18,387 nucleotides of DNA from Evtepia sp. (lineage in GTDB: Bacteria; Bacillota; Clostridia; Oscillospirales; Oscillospiraceae), in assembly GCA_020025735.1 (NCBI GenBank), contig JAHHRP010000023.1:1-18387 (forward strand). The letters are read 5' to 3'. Below the pieces are notes generated by a model that saw only the letters and a list, made by a program, of their open reading frames with translations, made no database searches and was not told where the DNA came from. Within the stretch, counting starts at the first letter, position 1. Each line of letters starts with the position of its first letter. Positions 7,493 to 13,952 of this stretch are shown piece after piece. The position numbers and the translations under genes are program-made.

Positions 7493-8190
7493 TGGGAAAA
7501 GACGTTATTATTGCCTGTGACTTCAGTAGTAAGGAAGATACGTTGGCGTTTTTGGATCGGTTTTCCGGTCAAAAGCCCTATGTCAAGATCGGCATGGAGT
7601 TGTTTTATGCAGAGGGACCCTCCATAGTTCGGGAGATTAAGGCGCGCGGTCATCGGATCTTTTTGGATTTAAAGCTTCATGACATTCCCAACACCGTAAA
7701 GAAGGCGATGGCAGTCCTTTCGGGACTGGAGGTGGATATGGTCAATCTCCACGCTGCCGGGACCCGGGCCATGATGGAGGGCGCTTTGGAGGGTGTGACA
7801 CGTCCCGATGGGACCCGGCCTTTGGTCATTGCTGTGACGCAGCTGACCTCCACAAGTCAGGAGCGGATGCAGGAGGAACTGCTCATTGCTGCGCCCATGG
7901 ACGAGACAGTGATTCATTACGCTGCCAATGCGGCCAAGGCCGGTTTAGACGGGGTGGTTTGCTCGCCGATGGAGGCAGGGAAGGTGCATGAAGTTTGTGG
8001 GAAGCATTTTGTCACAGTGACCCCCGGCATCCGGTTTGCCGATGGGGAGAAGGGGGATCAAGTCCGGGTGACGACCCCTGCCAAAGCAAAAGAAATCGGT
8101 TCAGACTATATTGTGGTGGGTCGTCCCATCACTGCTGCCGCTGACCCGGTGGCTGCCTATGAGCGCTGTGTAAGAGAATTTGTAGACTGA
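7492..8190 (+). CDS. pyrF: Orotidine-5'-phosphate decarboxylase
   Basis: Converts OMP to UMP, the last step of the pathway. The 232 residues show the short bacterial OMP decarboxylase form: IIACDFSS at 6-13, KIGMELFY at 32-39, and the catalytic D-x-K-x-x-D array in FLDLKLHDIPNTV (D59, K61, D64). Near the C-terminus TPGIRF and VVGRPIT form the phosphate-binding segments. The ATG shares one base with the stop of pyrD (TAATG) and follows GGAGG in the pyrD 3' end, so translation is likely coupled. Confidence 0.97.
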   Translation: MGKDVIIACDFSSKEDTLAFLDRFSGQKPYVKIGMELFYAEGPSIVREIKARGHRIFLDLKLHDIPNTVKKAMAVLSGLEVDMVNLHAAGTRAMMEGALEGVTRPDGTRPLVIAVTQLTSTSQERMQEELLIAAPMDETVIHYAANAAKAGLDGVVCSPMEAGKVHEVCGKHFVTVTPGIRFADGEKGDQVRVTTPAKAKEIGSDYIVVGRPITAAADPVAAYERCVREFVD

Positions 8191-8202
8191 GGAGGCGTTT
8201 TT

Positions 8203-8835
8203 ATGAAGACCAAGATTGCAAAAGATTTGCTGAAAATCCAAGCGGTATTTCTCCGCCCGGACGAACCATTCACTTGGGCCAGCGGCATTAAAAGCCCCAT
8301 CTATTGTGACAATCGTCTGACGCTCTCCGATCATCAGGTTCGCCTGGATGTGGAGAATGGTCTGGCAGCACTGGTTAAGGAGCAGTATCCTCAGGCAGAG
8401 GTTCTCATGGGGACCAGTACTGCGGGCATTGCACACGCGGCTATTACGGCTCATTTGTTGGAGTTGCCCATGGGCTATGTCCGTTCTGGGGCCAAGGATC
8501 ACGGCCGGAAGAATCAGATTGAAGGCAAGCTGCTCCCTGGTCAGAAGGTGGTGGTGGTCGAGGATCTCATTTCCACCGGTGGCAGTGTTCTGGAGGTGGT
8601 GGAAGTTCTCCGTCAGGCTGGTGCTGAGGTGCTGGGCATCGTGAGTATCTTCACGTATGGGATGCAGAAGAGTGTGGATCGTCTGGCACAGGCCCAGGTG
8701 AGGAACGTGAGCCTGACTGATTTGGACACTGTGGCAGAGGTGGCTGCCAATGAGGGATACATTCAACCCGGAGACAAGGCGCGTCTGCTGGCTTTCCGTG
8801 CAAACCCCTCTGATGAGAGTTGGATCAGAACGTGA
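8203..8835 (+). CDS. pyrE: Orotate phosphoribosyltransferase
   Basis: Joins orotate to PRPP to give OMP. The 210 residues carry the N-terminal FTWASGIKSPIYCDNR (23-38), the catalytic-loop region RSGAKDHGRKNQIEG (94-108), and the PRPP motif VVVEDLISTGGS (117-128). Length is normal. An AGGAGG ribosome site overlaps the end of pyrF, and the gap between the two genes is 12 bases. A 55-base spacer to pyrB is the longest inside the operon; no promoter or terminator is evident in it. Confidence 0.97.
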   Translation: MKTKIAKDLLKIQAVFLRPDEPFTWASGIKSPIYCDNRLTLSDHQVRLDVENGLAALVKEQYPQAEVLMGTSTAGIAHAAITAHLLELPMGYVRSGAKDHGRKNQIEGKLLPGQKVVVVEDLISTGGSVLEVVEVLRQAGAEVLGIVSIFTYGMQKSVDRLAQAQVRNVSLTDLDTVAEVAANEGYIQPGDKARLLAFRANPSDESWIRT

Positions 8836-8890
8836 GTTTTCTATACAGACAAGTTGCCTCTTGATGGGAAAAGAAAGGACTGGTCAATCT

Positions 8891-9808
8891 ATGAAACGAG
8901 ATATCATTGACATTACGGATCTGGCCGTGGAGGAGATCGACGAACTCATTGCGAAGGCAGAAGATATCATCGACCATCCCGAAGCCTATCGGGAAAAATG
9001 CCGCTATAAAAAGCTGGCTACGCTCTTTTATGAGCCATCTACCCGCACCCGGCTGAGCTTTGAGTCGGCTATGTATGAGCTGGGTGGGCAGGTGTTGGGG
9101 TTCCACGAGGCGCAGAGTTCTTCCGCTACCAAGGGTGAGAGTGTAGCAGACACTGCCAAGACGGTGAGCTGTTTTGCAGATATCATTGCCATGCGGCACC
9201 CGAAGGAAGGTGCGCCCTTGGTTGCATCCATGAAGGCGACGGTTCCAGTCATCAATGCTGGGGATGGCGGTCATCACCATCCCACCCAGACCCTTACAGA
9301 CCTGTTGACCATCAAGCGGGAGAAGGGGCGGCTGGACTCTCTGGTGGTGGGCTGCTGTGGGGACTTGAAGTTTGGTCGTACGGTTCACTCCTTGATTGGG
9401 GCGATGTCCCGCTATCCCAATGTACGCTTTGTGTTAATTTCCCCGGAAGAACTGCGTGTGCCTGAAAGTGTACGCACGGATCTGCTGGACAAGCAGGGGA
9501 TAAACTATACGGAGACCACCTCTTTGGAAGATGCGATGCCCGAGTTGGACATTCTCTATATGACCCGTGTTCAGCGGGAGCGATTTTTTAACGAGGATGA
9601 TTATGTCCGACTGAAGGACAGTTATATCCTTACTCCAGATAAACTCCGCACCGCCAAGTGGGATTTGTCGATTCTGCACCCTCTGCCCCGTGTGAATGAG
9701 ATTTCTACTGCGATTGATGACGACCCACGGGCCTGCTATTTCCGGCAGGTGTTGTGCGGCAAGTTCATTCGCATGGCACTGATTCTGAAATTGTTGGAGG
9801 TGGAGTGA
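8891..9808 (+). CDS. pyrB: Aspartate carbamoyltransferase catalytic subunit
   Basis: Condenses carbamoyl phosphate with aspartate, the committed step. The 305 residues carry all family landmarks: FYEPSTRTRLSFE (46-58) with the carbamoyl-phosphate STRTR (50-54), the SSATKGES loop (78-85, K81 reaching the neighbouring active site in the trimer), MRHP (101-104), HHPTQTLTDL (129-138), and ILHPLPRVNEI (261-271). I chose ATG 8891 because it follows AAAGGA (8874-8879) and gives the normal N-terminus; an earlier in-frame ATG at 8750 lies within pyrE. The adjacent pyrI implies a regulated dodecameric holoenzyme rather than the free trimer of Bacillus. Confidence 0.97.
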   Translation: MKRDIIDITDLAVEEIDELIAKAEDIIDHPEAYREKCRYKKLATLFYEPSTRTRLSFESAMYELGGQVLGFHEAQSSSATKGESVADTAKTVSCFADIIAMRHPKEGAPLVASMKATVPVINAGDGGHHHPTQTLTDLLTIKREKGRLDSLVVGCCGDLKFGRTVHSLIGAMSRYPNVRFVLISPEELRVPESVRTDLLDKQGINYTETTSLEDAMPELDILYMTRVQRERFFNEDDYVRLKDSYILTPDKLRTAKWDLSILHPLPRVNEISTAIDDDPRACYFRQVLCGKFIRMALILKLLEVE

Positions 9809-9809
9809 G

Positions 9810-10232
9810 ATGATTATTGGAACCATTGTCGATGGTATTGTGATTGATCACATTCCTGCTGGCCGGGCTATGGATCTGTATCGGGATCTTGGGCTGGAGA
9901 AGCTAGAGTGTGAGGTAGCAGTCATCAAGAATGCCTCCAGCGGAAAGTATGGCAAGAAGGACATTTTGAAGATCAACGAAGTTATCGACCTCAACTATGA
10001 TATGCTGGGTTATATTGACCCGCACATTACTGTGAATATCATCCGCGGCGGGGAGCGGATGGAGAAGATCCATCCCCATCTGCCGGAGACGATTACAGGG
10101 GTTATCCGGTGTAAGAATCCCCGCTGCATCACTTCGATCGAGCAAGAACTTCCCCATATTTTCCGGCTTACAGATCGGGAGCATGGGGTCTATCGCTGCC
10201 TTTACTGTGATACCAAGGGTAGCAAACGATAA
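9810..10232 (+). CDS. pyrI: Aspartate carbamoyltransferase regulatory subunit
   Basis: Binds nucleotide effectors and, through a zinc domain, the PyrB trimer. The 140 residues have the allosteric domain (TIVDGIVIDHIPAGRA, 5-20) and a C-terminal zinc domain with C101, C106, C130 and C133. The N-terminus is about a dozen residues shorter than in E. coli PyrI, beginning directly at the first beta-strand. ATG starts one base after the pyrB stop, using the GGTGGAG at the pyrB end. It is the last operon gene and is followed by a terminator. Confidence 0.96.
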   Translation: MIIGTIVDGIVIDHIPAGRAMDLYRDLGLEKLECEVAVIKNASSGKYGKKDILKINEVIDLNYDMLGYIDPHITVNIIRGGERMEKIHPHLPETITGVIRCKNPRCITSIEQELPHIFRLTDREHGVYRCLYCDTKGSKR

Positions 10233-10256
10233 AAAGGTTGCTCTTATCCTCAAGAT

Positions 10257-10304
10257 AAAAACGGCCGCAGGATTTTGAAAATCCTGCGGCCATTTGCCGT
10301 TTTT
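10257..10304. terminator. Nested bidirectional terminator between pyrI and the membrane-protein gene
   Basis: The inner repeat GGCCGCAGGATT / AATCCTGCGGCC (with two further A/T pairs possible, 10263-10291) lies inside an outer repeat AAAAACGGC (10257-10265) / GCCGTTTTT (10296-10304). The outer A and T runs give a T tract on either strand, so it can stop the pyr mRNA and the opposing mRNA from 10332-12086. The two stems share bases 10263-10265 and cannot both be complete. Confidence 0.88.
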
Positions 10305-10331
10305 GGTAAGATGAGAACGCTAAGAGATGGC

Positions 10332-12086
10332 TTATTCTTCTGTGGGCGGTGCGGTTTCATCACCTGGCGCTGGGGCAGATGTCTCGCGCTTCACAGGATC
10401 AGGGGCCGTTCCCGTAGAGATAGACAAGGCATTGACGATCGCGTTTTTGCTGTCCTCAGGGGAAACTTGAATGGTGACGTTGTCGCCTACATTAAGGATA
10501 ACCACGTTACGGTCAGCGGAGGCTGCCATGGCGTAGAAGGTTTTTGTACCATCCAAACGGACGTAGTACCAAGAGTCTCCCTCCAGCACGGCGGTGCGGA
10601 TCTCTGCGACAGTACCTTCTACGGAGGTTTTTTCCAAAATATCCTGGGCTGCGTCACTTGTGACGGAGATCCCACGCTGTTGCAGCTGGGAGATATAGTC
10701 ACTTTCGCAGGCGGCTACGGTGGTTCCCTGGGCTACGATCTGATACTGGGAGACATTGACCATGGCGTACATTTTTACCAAGTCTGAACCGTCTTTCAGA
10801 GACATAAAATAGGTTGGCTGTCCGCCGATGTTCAGCAGCAGGGGGAAGGTGGCCTTATAACCCAAGTCCTGAACGATACCTTCGGCTGACCGCTGGGCAG
10901 AGCTTTCGATGGCACCTGGTGCAGGGTAGTAAGTGGTTTCCTTGGTGCGCTGGTTGGATAGGAGGAAGCCGATGTTGGATTGGTCACTGCTGGCCGAGGT
11001 GATACCGGTGTACATATAGACATCGTCGTCCATGGCTAGATAGTTAAAGTTTTCGGTGGTTACAGTGACGTCTTTTTGGCCCAGCATGGAGTTAATAAAG
11101 CCGTTGACATAGGTGCCATAGAAGTCATACTGTTGGGTAATAAGGCTAGCGGTGTAGACCCGGTCTACCCAGGTAGGGATATCCTGTACATCGTAGTAGA
11201 TATGTTCCCCGGTGCTGGCATTGAGCAGGACGGCACCGATGATATCAGTCCCACCGAACAGGCCGATGGTCCGAGTTTCCCGGGGGCAAACCCACCAGGG
11301 CTGGCCATCTTCGTCGATTTCCAAGTGAGGGGAGCTGAACATATACGTGGGATAGTGGAAACGGAGGAATCGGTTTAGATCACGGTTAAAATATTCTGAG
11401 GGGGAGTAATGCATTCCCTCCAAGCCCAGGTCGGACAAGCGAACTACGTTGGCTTCCTGAGTGACCATGTCCACGGTGATATAGGCAGGCAGACCCTCTT
11501 TGGTGTTTAGGAACCACTTGAAAAAGTCACCGTATGCCAGCGAGGCCACACGAACGGGACGGCCTTGGTAATTGATCTGGGTATAGTCAGTAGAAACATC
11601 AAACTGGCTGACCATGTCCGACAATTCACCGAGCTTTCGGTCCCCCAGGACACTGGCGGAGGCCTCATCCAGCATGGGGATCTCGTCAAAGGAAACGGGT
11701 TTGATGTCAGTGGCGAAGTCACCAGTTTCCACCTTTAACAGGTTGTGATAAGAGCTGGCCCGGAAGAGGGGAGCAGAGAGAATCTGGCCCACGATGAACA
11801 GGGCGATCAAAGCGACGATGGCGATGACAACGATCTTGCACTGACTCTTGGCAAAGGAGAGATACTCCCGGAGATGGATTTCCTGCTTGCCGGTATCTGC
11901 CCCTAGTACGATCATAAACACTAGAATATAGACCAGCAGCAGAACAAAGACAAAGCTATAAAAGCTGGTATTGTGCAGGTTGATGGCGGGCAGGGAAACA
12001 TAGAACCACACCCCGCCGATGACGAGGGTGATGAGCAAACTGATGAGCATGCGAGGTATCGTTCTTTTCGCCTGACTGTCTGACAT
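10332..12086 (-). CDS. Membrane-anchored protein of unknown function, 584 residues
   Basis: I do not recognise a named family. The N-terminal 110 residues hold three probable membrane segments (about 11-32, 41-62, 84-106), with KRTIPR before the first and a basic/acidic stretch between the second and third. The rest is a large hydrophilic domain, probably outside the cell given three spans and a cytoplasmic N-terminus. Two segments have the rhythm of PepSY-like strands: IGAVLLNASTGEHIYYDV (283-300), followed by PTWVDRVY, and FPLLLNIGGQPTYFMSL (414-430). Residues 487-557 (VSVEGTVAEIRTA... to NALSI) look like a small beta-barrel or OB-type domain. The tail (560-584) is Pro/Glu/Thr-rich and disordered. 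AAAGGAG precedes the ATG by 7 bases. It is monocistronic and divergent from the MgtC-family gene. PepSY and OB suggestions are weak. Confidence 0.85.
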   Translation of the reverse strand: MSDSQAKRTIPRMLISLLITLVIGGVWFYVSLPAINLHNTSFYSFVFVLLLVYILVFMIVLGADTGKQEIHLREYLSFAKSQCKIVVIAIVALIALFIVGQILSAPLFRASSYHNLLKVETGDFATDIKPVSFDEIPMLDEASASVLGDRKLGELSDMVSQFDVSTDYTQINYQGRPVRVASLAYGDFFKWFLNTKEGLPAYITVDMVTQEANVVRLSDLGLEGMHYSPSEYFNRDLNRFLRFHYPTYMFSSPHLEIDEDGQPWWVCPRETRTIGLFGGTDIIGAVLLNASTGEHIYYDVQDIPTWVDRVYTASLITQQYDFYGTYVNGFINSMLGQKDVTVTTENFNYLAMDDDVYMYTGITSASSDQSNIGFLLSNQRTKETTYYPAPGAIESSAQRSAEGIVQDLGYKATFPLLLNIGGQPTYFMSLKDGSDLVKMYAMVNVSQYQIVAQGTTVAACESDYISQLQQRGISVTSDAAQDILEKTSVEGTVAEIRTAVLEGDSWYYVRLDGTKTFYAMAASADRNVVILNVGDNVTIQVSPEDSKNAIVNALSISTGTAPDPVKRETSAPAPGDETAPPTEE

Positions 12087-12137
12087 AAGGTACTCCTTTC
12101 AGTGTTAGAAGAAATGGTGGCTTGAATGAATATGGAC

Positions 12138-12166
12138 AGTATATCCTATTCTGGTAAAAAAAGCAA
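12138..12166 (-). promoter_or_regulatory. Candidate promoter of the 584-residue membrane-protein gene
   Basis: On the minus strand TTGCTT (plus 12161-12166), a 17-base spacer and TATACT (plus 12138-12143) resemble a sigma-A promoter with a weak -35. The start codon is about 50 bases downstream. Confidence 0.5.
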
Positions 12167-12183
12167 TCATAAACGAGAATGGT

Positions 12184-12212
12184 TTGACAAGGAAGAAAAA
12201 ACATGGCAGAAT
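12184..12212 (+). promoter_or_regulatory. Candidate promoter of the MgtC-family gene
   Basis: TTGACA (12184-12189), 17 bases, CAGAAT (12207-12212). The -35 is perfect and the -10 matches 4 of 6. The resulting leader is about 65 bases; I see no magnesium-sensing structure in it. Confidence 0.6.
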
Positions 12213-12286
12213 GGAATCATCTTTCTGAAAAAGAGCTGCGAAGGGGATCGTTTGCATTCTGAGATGGAGAGAATAGGAGGGAGAAC

Positions 12287-12976
12287 ATGGTAGAATTGGA
12301 CCTAGTGGGCAGCTTGCGTGATCTAAACGTGCTGTCTGTCTTTGTGCGTCTGCTGCTGGCCATGCTCTTTGGTGGGACGATCGGCTTTGAGCGTGGCCTC
12401 CGACAGCGGGCAGCAGGTCTGCGCACACATATGCTTTTGTGTGTGGGGGCGGCTTCTTCGATGCTGGTTGGTCAGTATCTTTATGCCGATTATGGGGTGG
12501 GAGATCCTGCCCGACTCAGCGCCCAAGTCATCAGCGGCATTGGCTTTTTGGGTGCTGGAACGATCATTGTTACCCGCCGCAACCAGATTAAGGGACTGAC
12601 CACAGCAGCTACGCTTTGGGTTACAGCATGTATGGGTTTGGCAGTTGGTGTGGGGTTTTATGAGTGCGCTCTCATCATGTATGTTATTGTGATTTTTATT
12701 CTTTTGCTGGTCAACGTGGTGGACAATAAATATTTGAAGATCCCCACGAGTACCGCGCTCTATCTGGAAGTGCGCCGGGATGTTGGCCTGGGCAATGCCA
12801 TCCGCTTCATCCATGAGATTGGATGGAACGTGCGGGAGGTGAAAGAGTTTCCTTCTGGCCGATCCGATATTCTGGCGGTGCGTATGGATCTGGAATCTGA
12901 GCAAGCCATGCGGGGAGACCTGTCTACCATGATTTTGTTGAAGGAGCAGGAAGGCGTGGTCCGTCTGGAGATGTAG
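12287..12976 (+). CDS. MgtC/SapB-family membrane protein
   Basis: A 229-residue protein with the MgtC N-terminal membrane domain: RLLLAMLFGGTIGFERG (21-37), RAAGLRTHMLLCVGAA (41-56), SAQVISGIGFLGAGTII (78-94) and LTTAATLWVTACMGLAVG (104-121), then one more membrane segment about 127-145. Residues 153-229 form a soluble tail of the ACT-like size seen in many MgtC relatives. Pathogen MgtC modulates F1Fo-ATPase and supports growth in low magnesium; in gut Clostridia the role is not established. AGGAGG precedes the ATG. Its terminator is the perfect stem at 13017-13060. Confidence 0.93.
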   Translation: MVELDLVGSLRDLNVLSVFVRLLLAMLFGGTIGFERGLRQRAAGLRTHMLLCVGAASSMLVGQYLYADYGVGDPARLSAQVISGIGFLGAGTIIVTRRNQIKGLTTAATLWVTACMGLAVGVGFYECALIMYVIVIFILLLVNVVDNKYLKIPTSTALYLEVRRDVGLGNAIRFIHEIGWNVREVKEFPSGRSDILAVRMDLESEQAMRGDLSTMILLKEQEGVVRLEM

Positions 12977-13016
12977 AGACGAAAAAACTGGAAAACGAGA
13001 GGCAGAGCTGTTTGCG

Positions 13017-13060
13017 AAAAATAACTGGAACACATCTTTTGATGTGTTCCAGTTATTTTT
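13017..13060. terminator. Bidirectional terminator, perfect 20-bp stem
   Basis: Bases 13017-13036 and 13041-13060 are exact reverse complements, with a four-base TTTT loop. The stem ends in five A on the left and five T on the right, so it works on both strands: for the MgtC-family gene and for the opposing radical SAM/DUF2344 transcript. Confidence 0.93.
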
Positions 13061-13101
13061 GGTGTGAATTTTTGAACTGAGTATAGAGGGGAATCATTGT
13101 T

Positions 13102-13254
13102 TTATTTTAGGTTGTCTAAAAACTGTGCAATCAGCGTATTAACGATAGCAGGGGAGTCCGTGTTTGTATCGCTTCGCCAATCTTTTCAATCCATGGGGTT
13201 GGAAATCCAATAATGGAGTGTTCCATGGGTTGTGTCATACGTTTTTTCTTGCAT
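13102..13254 (-). pseudogene. Remnant of an alpha/beta hydrolase gene (middle deleted)
   Basis: Between the DUF2344 gene and the terminator, the minus strand holds a 51-codon frame with one internal stop. It begins MQEKTYDTTHGTLHYWIS, the usual N-terminus of clostridial alpha/beta hydrolases (xHGxIHYWIS before the first core strand). After NPMD, a TGA and KDWRSD, it ends with TNTDSPAIVNTLIAQFLDNL plus K and a TAA, the usual C-terminal end after the catalytic histidine (NxDxPxxVNxLIxxFL). The catalytic core of roughly 200 residues is missing, while both ends remain in the same frame. This fits an internal deletion plus one nonsense change. The start lacks a ribosome site. The family call is from pattern memory, but finding both ends in order makes chance unlikely. 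Confidence 0.62.
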
Positions 13255-13280
13255 AACTTTACGCTATGTCATCTGGAGGA

Positions 13281-13952
13281 TCAACGGTAGATTTGCAATG
13301 CCTCGTCCAAGATCTCCTGTCGATGGTAGGCGGAATATAGGATGGGCAGCATAGGGTATTCTTTCCGAAAACCTTGCAGGAGAACTTCAGGGTTCAGCCC
13401 TGGATTTTGTGCCTTCAGCAGCAGCGTCAGGTGCAAAGTGTCACCCTTGGGGGCGATGGATTCCACAGCTTGGATGAGCGGGATGATATCCACTTGGGTA
13501 AATCCGCTTTTGGCTTTTTTGCTCCGTTTTTCTACGATAAAACTTTCCCGGCTGGTGAGGTCCTGAAATGCCTTTTCACCGGACAAAGCCAAATCCCCAT
13601 CAAACTCTATCGTGATGTTGTAGCGGACAAAGGCCAACTTGCGAAAAGGAAGTCCTCCATCATAGCAGTCCAAGATGCGAATTCCCAAAGGTAGAACTTG
13701 GTTCATTTGCTCTGGCAGATCTTGGATGGTACTGCCTGAAACCAGACCAAACTCTAAGATCTCACACTGGCTGGAAAAGCCAAGGGGCAGGGGCAGGGGG
13801 ATGGAAACATAGGGATGAGGGTGAAATCCTGCTGTGTGGCGGATGGCAATGCCGGCCCGAAGAAAGGCCCGTTCCATGGTGTGCATCAGGTCCAGATGGG
13901 AGATATACTTGGCGGTTGCCTCTTTTACAAAGAGAATACGCTGGTCAGACAT
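13281..13952 (-). CDS. DUF2344 / TIGR03936-type radical SAM-linked protein
   Basis: A 223-residue protein with the family start ILFVKEATAKYISHLDLMHTMERAFLRAGI (6-35, with conserved FxKxxxxxYISHLDxxxxxxRAxRRAxI spacing), the HTAGFHPHPYVSIPLPLPLG segment (39-58) and EILEFGL (64-70). It is nearly always encoded with, or fused to, the B12-binding radical SAM protein found here upstream; its start overlaps that gene's stop by 8 bases. The biochemical role is unknown; by association the pair is thought to modify RNA or a ribosome-related target, but this is not demonstrated. Downstream lies only the hydrolase remnant before the terminator. Confidence 0.9.
   Translation of the reverse strand: MSDQRILFVKEATAKYISHLDLMHTMERAFLRAGIAIRHTAGFHPHPYVSIPLPLPLGFSSQCEILEFGLVSGSTIQDLPEQMNQVLPLGIRILDCYDGGLPFRKLAFVRYNITIEFDGDLALSGEKAFQDLTSRESFIVEKRSKKAKSGFTQVDIIPLIQAVESIAPKGDTLHLTLLLKAQNPGLNPEVLLQGFRKEYPMLPILYSAYHRQEILDEALQIYR

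Noticed and set aside
8836..8890. The 55-base spacer between pyrE and pyrB, considered as an internal promoter or attenuator
   Set aside because: No hairpin with a T run and no hexamer pair with proper spacing was found; it holds only the pyrB ribosome site.
13187..13232. Imperfect stem (CAATCCATGG / CCATGGGTTG) with an inner hairpin, considered as a structured RNA
   Set aside because: The stretch is better explained as codons of the alpha/beta hydrolase remnant; it is retained only as a possible deletion mark.
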